Assembly (NCBI GenBank): GCA_002118135.1
Contig: BDIU01000047.1
Location: forward strand, 186,001-250,000
Origin: Trebouxia sp. TZW2008
Lineage: Eukaryota; Chlorophyta; Trebouxiophyceae; Trebouxiales; Trebouxiaceae
Length of the DNA: 64,000 bases
Direction of reading: 5' to 3'
Shown: one piece after another, positions 11,949 to 23,000 of the stretch
Layout: every line of letters starts with the position of its first letter
Position numbering within the stretch: the first letter of the stretch is position 1
Program-made: the position numbers and the translations under genes
Notes under the pieces: generated by a model
Told to the model about the DNA's origin: nothing
The model's database searches: none
Seen by the model: only the letters and a program-made list of their open reading frames with translations

Positions 11949-12482
11949 GGGAAGGCTGTTAGGTCAGTCGGGTGGCGGTATGTCGGGCCATCCGCCAGCT
12001 CTGAACTGAGTGCGAGGATGGTGTAATTTTTTGCTGTTGGATGCGATGCTGCGGCAGCCGATATGTCGCAGGTCACCAACTGTTTGCGCGCATGCCGGTA
12101 GATCACCACCGAAATTGAGCGGCAGAGTGTTGCGCGATCCGGCAGCAACTGCCGATCAAGCTTATGCGACGCGCGCTGGATAGCAACGCTTTCAGTATCT
12201 GCGCTGCCCTTTGATGGCCAGTACGCACATAGCTATAGCAATTCTGCAAGAATACGAGTTTGACCTTGCGACCAAGGGACGCAGGATGTGCGTTGCTCTT
12301 CTTCATGCGTGGTTGAAGTTGCTCAAGGACAGCCGAGCTGTGCCATAAGCTCGCTCGATCCCAGTTCTTTGGCAGGCGCTGCCAAAGAAGTGAATCGGGT
12401 TTAGTCTTGTGTGAAACTGCTGCACAGCCCTTGAAGTGTTGCTAAACTGGCATCTTCACGCTCAAAAGCGTCTCAACCTTGC
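11949..12482. promoter_or_regulatory. Shared divergent promoter region of WEE1 and CDC20
   Basis: Only 534 bases separate the start codons of WEE1 (minus, 11948) and CDC20 (plus, 12483), so both promoters must lie here. CG-rich stretches occur, including TTTGCGCGC near 12081, which loosely resembles an E2F site but does not match the consensus. No TATA box stands out. Co-regulation is an inference from the layout. Confidence 0.5.
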
Positions 12483-14616
12483 ATGGAAAACTCTAACTCA
12501 CGGTCCGCGTCTGCGAGCACTCCCTCACGCTTGCGCAACATGACGCTGGATGGTGCCACACCTCGCAAGGCTCCTTTAAGTGCTAAGAAGAACAAGCCAC
12601 AGGTTTTCCTCAGCTGCTATGCAGTACTGCTTCACTTTGAAAGAACGGCTTTCAGCTGGCATACTCACTGAAATGATCCTGTGCAGCTCGATCGCTTCAT
12701 TCCCACTCGAAGTGCGATGGATCTGGATGTTGCCAATTTCAACCTTTTAAAGGAGAACAATGGACACTTGTCCAACTGTGCTGAAGGTGCTGCTTCTCCC
12801 AAGGTATGGTTTTCAGCACAAGCAGTTGTGGCATGCTGCTGTTTTGTATGAGAGATCACATATGCAGGTTGAGTACAAGAAGCGGTTGGCTGAAGGACTT
12901 GGAACAGAGAAAGCACCTCGAATCCTTGCCTTCAAAAACAAGGTGACTCACCTGAAGCAACATGTGCTGCATGCCTGCCTGGTTTGCAACTTGTAATCGC
13001 CACCGAACTCAAAGCTTGCTCGGCTGCAGGCGCCTGCTCCACCTGAGGGGATGCAAAACAGTTTGGCATCTCTGTACAGCCAGAATGCAGCTCAGCGGCC
13101 AGCCAAGAAAAATTTCAGAAACATTCCTCAAGCTCCAGAGCGCATTTTGGATGCGCCTGAACTTCTGGATGACTACTATCTGAATCTTCTGGACTGGGGT
13201 CCAATGAACAATGTGGTATGCTGCAAATGTACTTTGTGCCTGCAATGTCATGCACAAACTTGCATGTTGTTCAGTCAAAATGCTTGAATCCTGTCCAATT
13301 CAAACATTCCTGTGCAGGTTGCTGTAGCTCTTGGTGGAAGTGTGTACCTTTGGAATGCCAACACTGGGGACATAGAGCAACTGATGGAATGCAGTGAAGA
13401 GGATGATTACATCACCAGTGTCTCCTGGGGTGCAGATGGCAAGCACATTGCTGTCGGCACATCTTCTTCATCTGTTCAGATATGGGATGCCAACCGAGTC
13501 AGGCAGATCAGATCCCTCAATGGTCATGCAGCTCGAGTTGGGGCCTTGTCATGGAACAATGCAATCCTTAGCTCTGGTGGGAGAGATAGTATCATTGTCA
13601 ACCATGATGTCAGGTAATTGCAGGCCAGCAGCTAGCACATGATCCAAGCGTATCTGCATATGCCCGCTTGATGCACACTACAGATGCACAAAGTAACATG
13701 GTCACTCCAAATACACATGCAAATGACAGCAACCTCTTGCATGGTATGACTTGTCAGAGAACTCAGCATGCAGCTGGTGTCTGCGAGGAATGCATTGGCA
13801 TGCCCTTGACAGCATCCTTTCAACTACTGTGACTAGGCCTGGCATGACCAGCACTACCTGTATGCTCGTTTCAAGTGATGAGCTGAGGTGCAGCCCTGAT
13901 GCAGGCAGCGAGAGCACATTACTGCTGTGCTGAGAGGTCATGATCAAGAAGTCTGTGGCCTTAAGTGGTCCCCTAGTGGGCAGCAGCTGGCAAGTGGTGG
14001 CAATGACAATTTGCTGCACATATGGGATATGGGTAGTAATACCCCAACGCATCGCATCACGTCTCATCAAGCAGCAGTCAAAGCCCTGGCATGGTGCCCG
14101 TTTCAGAGCAATCTTTTAGCCTCTGGTGGTGGCACAGCTGACCGCTGCATCAAATTCACAAACTCCCACACAGGCGCTATTCTGAATTCCATTGACACAG
14201 CCTCGCAAGTCTGTGCTTTGCAATGGAGTCGGCATGAGAGAGAAATCCTCAGCAGTCATGGTTTCAGCCAAAACCAGCTATGCCTGTGGAAGTACCCAAG
14301 CATGGTCAAAGTAGCTGAATTCACTGGGCATACATCACGAGTGCTGCACCTGGCCCAAAGCCCTGATGGGACCACTGTCGTATCTGGAGCTGCTGATGAA
14401 ACCCTCAGGTTTTGGCGCGTCTTTGCTGAGAGCAGCGTGGCTCAGAAGGTATTGCCTCATACACGTACATTAATGTCTGTTGCTGTAGATGCTCTGCCAG
14501 CACCTTTGGATGCCTTCTGCCTCTCACAATGCGATAACGATATACAACTTTTTGCATTGCAGGTGAAGCCCAGCAGTTCTGGCAATAGCATGTTGCGCAG
14601 CATCAATATCAGATGA
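12483..14616 (+). CDS. CDC20: CDC20, WD40 activator of the anaphase-promoting complex
   Basis: Seven exons join in phase to 463 residues: 12483..12602, 12687..12803, 12868..12942, 13030..13215, 13318..13613, 13905..14448, 14563..14616. CDC20 recruits substrates to the APC/C at mitosis. The C-box is [20 protein letters not shown], which separates CDC20 from CDH1. ILAFKNK follows, then [20 protein letters not shown], and seven WD40 repeats from about residue 155. The protein ends in the IR tail ([10 protein letters not shown]) that docks on the APC/C. The last intron (14449-14562) is 114 nt and open in frame, so unspliced mRNA would encode a longer protein with the same IR tail. Confidence 0.95.
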
Positions 14617-14998
14617 GCAGCACCAGTACAACGGCCTGAATTCAGTTTCAGTGTAGCAGTCGCAGCCTTGTATGCCATTGTTCTATCTGCAGAGCTTGCA
14701 GCTCAACAAATGCTGTCTTTGAACACATCAGCCTGTCAGTGATGTTTGATGTATATATTTAATACTGTATATCGCAATGTCTGCCTCAGTACTTGCTAGA
14801 CTAGCTTACAACCATTGCTTGTGAAGCTAACCAGGTCTGGCTAGCCATAAAAAAGATCAGCAAGTCTGCTCAATTCTGCATGCTTGATCATGTGCAGTCC
14901 TCTGCACAGTGACAATGGCAGTAAGAGTTGCCAAAATTAATTCTGCATCCTGAAATTAAGCAAAACCCCAAGCACACTGCAGAGCGACTATTGCGTTC
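14617..14998. other. 3' flank of CDC20 and 5' flank of the next gene
   Basis: Non-coding as far as I can see; AT-richer than the exons, with a TATA-like stretch near 14752-14770. Confidence 0.5.
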
Positions 14999-15749
14999 AT
15001 GTCCAAAATGGCGGAAGCCCCTACGCCTCAACCCTTTGCAAAGGAGAAGCCTCGCTTGTTGAGCTTAGACGACGTGCCGCGCAAACGTCGTGTTTTACCA
15101 CCTGCGCGCAATCAGGGGAATCCACTTGTTCCTCCTCCTGGCACCCCAGCCTTTGCAGACAGACGCGACCAGTATGCTGCGAACACTGCTACAGAGCTGA
15201 AGCACGCACAGGAGGCGCAAAGACGGCAGAAAAAGGTGGACAACTGACGTTTGCATGCTTCGCGCAGCACAGGATGGACCTGCAGCCTGCAGCGATAGCG
15301 GTAAAGTGCGACCTTACTCACTACAGGCGCTCACGGACCATAAAAGGCTGCATCATGGCGCAGCTGACTACAAGGGTCATTGTGACGAAGACAGGAAGTA
15401 TGAGCGTGAGAGGGAAAGGGTACTCAACCTGCAGCTCTCTGACGCTGGAAGGTCCAACAGGAGCGGGCATCATTTTGACATTGTGACACTAGCATATCAG
15501 TCTTCACAAGGGGGCCGGCAGCTCAAAGACATGGTAGGAAATGTTGTCATTTTGCATGACAGGAGCTATCAGCATAGTACAGGCTGCTGACCCTGCTGTG
15601 GAGCTTTGCAGGATGCAGCTGTGAAGAATAAGTCAGCTCTGCGCACACAAGACATCTTCAACAAGAGTCACTCAGTTCAACACGACATCATCACAGGACA
15701 TCCGCTAGTTCCAAACTACATAATGCCATCAAAGTCATCTGGTCCTTGA
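14999..15749 (+). CDS. Conserved 193-aa protein of unknown function
   Basis: Three exons join in phase: 14999..15235, 15327..15533, 15612..15749. Residues 1-79 are basic and Pro-rich (RKRRVLPPARNQGNPLVPPP) and end in a charged helix (ELKHAQEAQRRQKK). Exon 2 gives a charged stretch (DRKYERERERVLNLQ), then HFDIVTLAYQSSQGGRQLKD. Exon 3 ends with KSHSVQHDIITGHPLVPNY. The FDIVTL and DIITG motifs look like a small conserved eukaryotic protein, perhaps linked to cilia, but I cannot name it and no enzyme motif is visible. Confidence 0.6.
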
Positions 15750-17096
15750 GCACAATCATCTTCATCAGGCAGCCCTGCAGCTTGTGCAGCATTTATGATG
15801 TCCAAGTGGCAAAGGTTCTTCCATCATCTCAGTTTATTTGGGCCTTAATGTAGTCAGCTTTCTCACTTGCAGCTCAGGCAGGATCTGGAAAACTTGAAGG
15901 CGCAGCTGCTCAGTGCAATCAGGAGCCCTGCACAGTGCCCTAGCCGCACAGACCTGCTCACATGTAAAAATGCAGCCCTAAACGGCAGACCTGGCAGCAT
16001 GCATTACAAAGGCAATTACACAGCCAAAGCTTGGCTTTGCATAGAAGCTTTGGGTTGCAGCCAGCGCTGCAATCACCAGACGTGCAACCATTGAGCAGCA
16101 GCAGCATGCAGTATGTGAGTTTATTTCTTGTTGGTCTGAAGCATGATCCAGCAGTCACTAGCGGTGTGCCGGCATATAACTTCAGATTAGGTAGTGCAGA
16201 CTAATCTGTCATTGACAGTCAAGCAAGACCGCCAAGCAGGGTTTTTGGCAATGAGGCAGCATTATGCAGTTTTAGATCCAAATACTAGAATCGCCAAATC
16301 AGCTGATGCAGATTGCTGATGATGCTGTTCACATGCTGCATGTCTGAGTCAAATGATACGATCTGCAGACCAATTGGCAACTGCCTGAGCTGCATTGCCC
16401 AACAAGCCATAGCAGGCAGCCTCATGATCATGACATCATCTGTGAATGCTGCTGACAGGTGAGGTCACAGTGCAGAAATGCTTTGACTTCGAGTGTATGC
16501 CCCTGTGTTTGCAGACCTTACTAGAGCTTGTGCCTCAGGGCCAGAAAGCATTCAATGACATGTTTATACTTTGCCAGGCACAAAGAGCACAATTTTCACT
16601 TGCTGTACAGGTTTGTGAACAGTTCTAGTAGGTAGCCCATGTGGACATGCTTGACCTTCATTTCCACAAGCGGTACATGGCATGAAGGTCTGCATGCCGA
16701 ACTCAAATGGACACTCACACGCAGACATGCAGGGATCTGTAACGGCATAAAGCAGACTGTGTGCAATTGCTTAATTGTTCATCAGGCCAAACACATCAGC
16801 TTATATGCAATGCAAGTAAGTTCCTGGTGCTTGGTGGCGGACTTTGCCAGCTTCACAATGGCCTGTGATCGCGATGGCGGGTGCCAGAATGTCTTGCAAT
16901 TGCATGTACCCCAGACTTGGCCTACTGCTGCCATAGCTTTGACCGTCTATGCCTTGTGACGCCGTACACGACCGTCACAATGCTGTTGCTGCTGTGCAGT
17001 GCACACTTGAGAGATGCAATTTTGAAAGTTTGCCGCAAGCAGCTATAATTACATGATTTAACAGCTGCGCAAGCAGCGCAGAGGCACCCTTCAGTC
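15750..17096. other. Region with two unassigned plus-strand exon candidates
   Basis: Two stretches look coding but could not be joined in phase. 15874-15922 reads LRQDLENLKAQLLSAIR after a TTGCAG. 16515-16628 reads LELVPQGQKAFNDMFILCQ and further to a TAG after a TTTGCAG. They may belong to a short coiled-coil gene. The rest of the region, including the 5' flank of the chromatin gene, shows nothing supported. Confidence 0.3.
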
Positions 17097-20000
17097 ATGG
17101 GGTCGTCTACTGCGAACGCCAATGACCTGGGCAAGGCCAAAAGGGCAGTGGCAGCAACTATGAAGCTGAAGATGTCCAAGCTATTGTTCAACCAGCCTGT
17201 TGATCCGGAAGCCTTAGGCTTGCCAAACTACTTTGACGTCGTCAAGCAGCCCATGGACTTGGGAACAATCTTTGACAAGCTGTCCTCCGCAGAGCGACGG
17301 GACTGGCAAGAGTCCGAATATGAAAGCGCAGCAGAAGTATTTCGCGACGTGAGCCAGGTCTGGCAGAACTGCGTGTTATACAACAGTCGCGACGTCGATA
17401 AGCCAACGCGCGACGTCGCGCTCGACGTGAAAGCGGCTTTTGAGCTCAATTGGAAAGAGGTCGGGCTAGAAAAAGCCAAACCAGAGCGTCAAGACGCGAC
17501 AGCTGACTGTCTCGTAGAGTCCTCGGTGCCGCAGACTGTCGGCTCCGTGCAAGGTGCGCGCCTTGACCGAACGGCCGCGAACATCATGTGCAATGATCGC
17601 CGCTGGCAGCCGCATCATGCAGCCACGCTGATAGGCTGTTGTATGTCAGCCTTCTGTCTTGTCCAGAGACTTACTGACACAGACTTGCAGTCAGTCAGCA
17701 GCATAGCCAGTCTGGCTACCATATTAGATGCTGCTGTAATGTTTTTGTCTGTATGCAGAGGGGCTTGATGTTCCTGTGCGTGTGCTGGAGGCATATAACG
17801 TTATTGACGCTGCCACTGGAGAAGCTGCTGACCTAGTTCAGGCTTGGTGCAATACTCTTGTTGCCACTGGAGAGGTCACAGCAGAAAAAGGCAGTAAAAG
17901 TAAGCATTTGCAATTCTGAGGTGCTCAAAATCTCATATGCTGCCGTGTATTGCCATTTTGGCAACTTGCAGCATGCCAAGGTTTAACAGGCCCAGTGCCT
18001 GCAGAGCAGAAGAAGTCCTCTCGCATCGTCACGGGGCCAATCCTGGATTGGAGCTTCAGCTATGGTGCAGAGCCCAACATTTGGATCTGCACAGATCTTG
18101 CATGGTACGAAAGATGGTGTGCATGTCGACGTGGATTGCATACAAGCTGAAAACACTGAAGCATGCCTCCCTCAGGCTGAATGAAGCTGCCACAGCAGTA
18201 AGGCGCAAGGGTCCGCATGTCAAAGATATGTGGCACATGCTGAACTGTAAGATCAGCATCCTGTCACTCACTACTTGATGGGAATCTGGCAACCGGCATT
18301 GCAATTCAGGTACAGACTGGAGACACCCTCACCTAGCTATGGAGAGCTCCATCAGCAGCTGCAGCAAAGGCTTGAGCTGTGCAATGCATCTGTCAAGCTT
18401 GTGAAGCACAATTCATCGCTCACCCCCTTAGCTGCAGCTCAAAATGCCTTCACTGAGGCGCATGCTGAAAGTGATGCAGAAGATGAACAGCAGACAGTCA
18501 TAGCTTTTGTGGAGGCTCAGCTGTCTGCGTGGATGGAGGTGAGCTGCCATGAACACTGAGATTCTGCAAAGCACAGGCATGTGCCCCATCAAGCAGTATG
18601 CTTCAGCCAATTCGAGCGCAGAACTGCCTGAGGCTGTACACCCTGGGTTCTGCATGCTGCAGCTGGTCAACACAGCAGCACAAATGGCACAAGCAAATGG
18701 CATGATCAGACTCACAGGTTGAAGCTTGGCACATACCCTGAAGCAGATGAATATATGCATGCAGGCAGCAGCAGGATCAAGCAACAAGAAGGGCAAAGGC
18801 AAACAAATGTCAGGGATCAGGTGGGCTGCTGCTGTAATTGCATGCACTACCTTGTTACTAGGTACTGCACTGAGCGTGACTCAATGCAAGCAATGGGTCT
18901 GCCCTGAACTTGCCTGCTGCGTACAATCGTGTTGTGCTGTTTAGTGTGTATCTGTGCCAGGGTATGCTGTCTTTTACAGCGTCACTTGCTTCAAGCCTTG
19001 CTTACAATTGACTGCCCGTTTATAGAGCAACATACTCAGCACAGGCACACAAGAGCACGACAAGTTGAGTGGCACAAACTTGCCCTTGAGTAAAGCAAAA
19101 GTGACTCTTGTTGCTAATGAGCTTGTTGATTGGCTGCTGGCATCAGCAAGCCTCATCTCCAATTTTGCTAACATAATCAGGTTTTGATATGCAGGTTGGG
19201 GAAGGCCGGGCTTGTTGTATCCGGCAAGACAGCAGCTGCCGCTGCCATTGATGCTGCTCATGCAGCACCTTTGCCTTCTGCCGGCAAAAAGCGCAAGGCA
19301 AAAGGTTCAGCCTCAAGGAATAGCAAGAAGCAGAAGCAGGACGACACTGCAGAAGAGCAGGAAGCTGATGGGAACAAAGGAAAAACAAAGGCAGGACGCC
19401 CACCTAAGAAAGCACAGGCTGATGCTGACACCCCTACAGGCCAGAAGCTGAAAGTCAAGCTTGGCAGCACAACTGAGGTCAGCTTCTGAGCATGCTGAAT
19501 TCTGAGCAGCTGAGAGCAGCTTAGTTGTCTCAGCGTTGTTGTAGTCCACACGCCCTGACCAATAGCTTTACATCACAATCTGTTAGTAATCTCAAGCATG
19601 ACAGCTGTCCTGACTGAGTTTGGTCTTTTCACAATCTGAGACTGTGCAGCTTGAAATACACCTCTCAGCCAGGCTTGTCAGCCACACATCCTGACTGTAT
19701 GAACTTCTGCATACAGAGCACTGCAGGAAGGTTTGCCCAAAACCAGGTGAAGGTGAAAGATCAATGTTTGAAAATCTTTGCAGTCTAAGCTTGATTGGAC
19801 ATGCTTTGCTGATGTCAAGTCACACAGGCGTAATGGCATGAGCAAAGGATTTGTCATGAGCTGGCGACAAGCGCTTTGCTGACTGCAGAGTAAGCTCAGC
19901 CAGATGGGCAAGGAAGCTAGCACCAAGGGCTCCTCTAAGCGCCCTGCCCCAAGTTCACCTGCCTCTGACAGTGAAGAAGAGGAAGAGGAGGCAGAAGAGA

Positions 20001-23000
20001 AGGAAGAACAGGAGGATGAGTACAAGCAAGAAGATGGCAGAAGCTCTGTGCGGCGGACACGTCATGGCTCTGTGCAGAGGGATACAATGCCAATAAGCAG
20101 ACGCAAGTCAAAAAGCAAGGTCTGTTGCCAATAACAGTACTATCTGAACAACGATAGCTGCTAGATGCGACATCTTTGCAGCTTGCCATGCAAATGCATT
20201 GCCACAATGGTTGGCAGCGCTCTGACTGCGACTGTGCTATTTCAACCCTTTTTGGACACTTGCAGGCGTAGCACTATGCCATTGCCCTGCTGCATGATAG
20301 TCCTTGTTGCAAGCTGTTACGTGACACAGGCACAGGCAGCGTTACATTGCTCATCACCAGCCATAGCAATGCTGCACCCTGCACCTTGTCTGTCATGGGC
20401 ATGCATCGCTGCATGTCTGCTCATCAGGCAGTATGTGCAGCAGCCAAGGACTACTGCTGACACATTGCATGCTTTGCAGGACGCTGCAGACCGCTTCCAT
20501 GCAAAGCTGAGTCAGGCAGAGCAGGCAAAGCGTGACAGTCAGGCAGCAGGGCGCAGCCGTGTAAAAAGGGAGAAGGAGGAGCATGCTGCTAGAGGCCCTG
20601 TACCCCAGCCCTGCCGTGAATTTAGGCTGCCCCAAGCTCAAGTGCCTGCTCTGCTCATAGTTTGGGAGCTCACTCAGGTCAGCCTTAAGCTCCATTGCAG
20701 ATTGACGTTGCTCTTGCTTACAACGCTTGTATTTGGTGGTTAGAACGCCAGCAATACAAGTGGCAGAGAATGCATGAGAAGTTCAGCCATTTGTCTATGC
20801 ATGCGCACAGCTGGGTCTTTAAGCTGTGTTCATGGTCCCCGTTGATGGCAAGCTGCTTGAGCTGTCTCTGACACAATGATAGTCATCAATGGTGCAGGCA
20901 CTAGGGCCACTGTTGCAACTAGCTCCGCTGCCCTTCTGGCGGCTGGAGGCAGCCATTGCTCCAGGACCCCGCCTACCCCCTCACGCTCCACCTACAGACC
21001 CTGAACAGCCTGCAGCTCGACCAGAGCAGGGGAGTCAGCAAGAAGAAGTTGCAGCTGAAGCTGATCAAGCCATGCCTAAGGACAACGCTGCAGAGCAGAA
21101 GGTGTGCCTTTTCTGCATTGGTCATGTCTGCTCACGCTTGTATATATGAGCGTGTGTGCTGTAATCTTGCGCCAGAGTGCGCCACATCAATCCTACCAGG
21201 ATTCACAGTGTGGGTTCAGGAGGCTTTTGCTGCTAACAATGACCAAGTGCAACCTCAATTTCCTGACATGAACAACGTCGAAAAGCTTCTGACAGCATGC
21301 ACGCACGCCTCGTAAATGCTCACGATGGTAAGCAAAGGCTGCCCATGTAAGTGGCTGCACAGATCGCTGCCTCTTACTGATGTATCGGTTTTTGCTTAGG
21401 ACAAAGATGGCTCAGAAGAGGTGCATCAAGACAGCAGCAAGGGTCCTGCAGAGAGCAAGCTCAGCAGCAAAGCAGCAGGTATGAACTGCTTTGCTGTTTT
21501 CGGTCGTCTGCTTAAGTGGCTACACATGTCAATATGTTTTGTTGCTTAACTCCTCTGCAAAATGTTGGTTCTGCTGCACATGGTCCGCAAAGCAGTGCGA
21601 AATGCAACGTGACAGTACCAAGGCATGCTGACTAGCGCAAGTGTGTCACAAATGCACAGCTGCATGTCACTATTTGTGAGCCAAGCAGCACGGTCATTAC
21701 TGCTTCTTGAGCTTGTCTAACAGCGCCTGCAGAGCCAGCACAAGCAGCTGTCAAGCCGGCAGACTCAGGCATTGACCCAGCAGTGCAAAGCTCGCAGTGG
21801 TAGTTGCAGAGCATGCTGACTCGTGCAATCACTTCAGAAAATGCATGCCTGCATGGGCTCCTGTTGTAAGCATGATGGCTCATGTTCCCATACAGTCGCC
21901 AGACTTTAGGCTTGTCAGGGTCAGCGCAAGCAATTGTGAAGCCAGCAGATTTAGACAGTGACCCAGCAGGCTCAGCGTCCCTAGTAGTGCTGCATAGACC
22001 CCTGTTGCAAGCCTGCTGGGTCAATGCCTGAGGCTGTTGGCCTGACAACTGCTTGTGCTGGCTCTGAAGGTGCAAGCAGCTGGCTCAGCATCAATAGTAG
22101 CCCTGCTTTGGCTCTTACTGTGAACCAAATGACGCATGATTCTGCTACATTGACTTTGTCTAACATTGCTTGCAGAGCCAGCACAAGCAGTTGTCAAGCC
22201 AGCAGACTCAGGCATTGATCCAGCAGGCTCAGCGTCCACAGTAGTGCTGCGTGACATCCACTGTGCCCTGGTGCGCCTCATTCAGAACCAGGGGCTGGAG
22301 AAGGACAAAAAGGACAGCAGCAAGGGCCAGCCCTCTACTGGCAAGCTGTTCAGCCCTGACAGTGGAGGACCTGTTCCCTGGACTGCCCTGCTGGCTCAAT
22401 CTATCCTGTCAGCACCTGCCGGCAAAGCTGCTGCCACTGCAAAGGTCAGCTGCTTGAGCATAGCTTGTTGTTGATCAGCATAACGTCCAGTCTGCTGGAC
22501 AATGGTTGACATGCACAGAAGCTTATCTGCTGCAAGGCTGTTGCTGCAAAGGTCAGCTGGTTCAGCCTAGCTTGTTGCTGATCAGTTGCATGTCTAGTGC
22601 TGACAGTGTAGAGCCTGTTCCTTGGACTGCCCTGCGGGCTCGATCCATCCGGTCGGCATCTGGCAAGGCTGCTGCCATTGCAGAGGTCAGCTGATTTAGC
22701 ATGGCCCATTGTTGATCAGCCTCTTGTCTAATTTGCCAAAATGCGTGCCTGACATGCAGACCAGAGTCTGCCTTTGCATTATGGTGCAAAACCGATACTG
22801 CCATCACAGCCGGTTCCAAGCAGACCATACTTTTGCCAGCTGGAACTTGCTGCCTTTGCAATGCTTGTGCAGCGTGCATAATTTAATGTCTGATGCCTTT
22901 GCACGGCTGTGATCATCAGCAGACTTGCCATGTCAAGTGATTAACAGGCACATGCCTGCAAGTGGGCCTACTTCTAAATGCTTAGCTGGTCAAGTCATGC

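Noticed and set aside
12075..12095. E2F-binding site in the WEE1/CDC20 promoter
   Set aside because: TTTGCGCGC only partly matches the consensus; not enough to call.
17759..18717. A DNMT1/MET1 cytosine methyltransferase
   Set aside because: Only the RFTS domain is present; no PCQ or ENV catalytic motifs and no BAH domain are visible downstream.
22602..22692. An extra coding exon reading EPVPWTALRARSIRSA
   Set aside because: It is a copy of the preceding exon end; including it is unnecessary for phase, so I treat it as an echo, although alternative use cannot be excluded.
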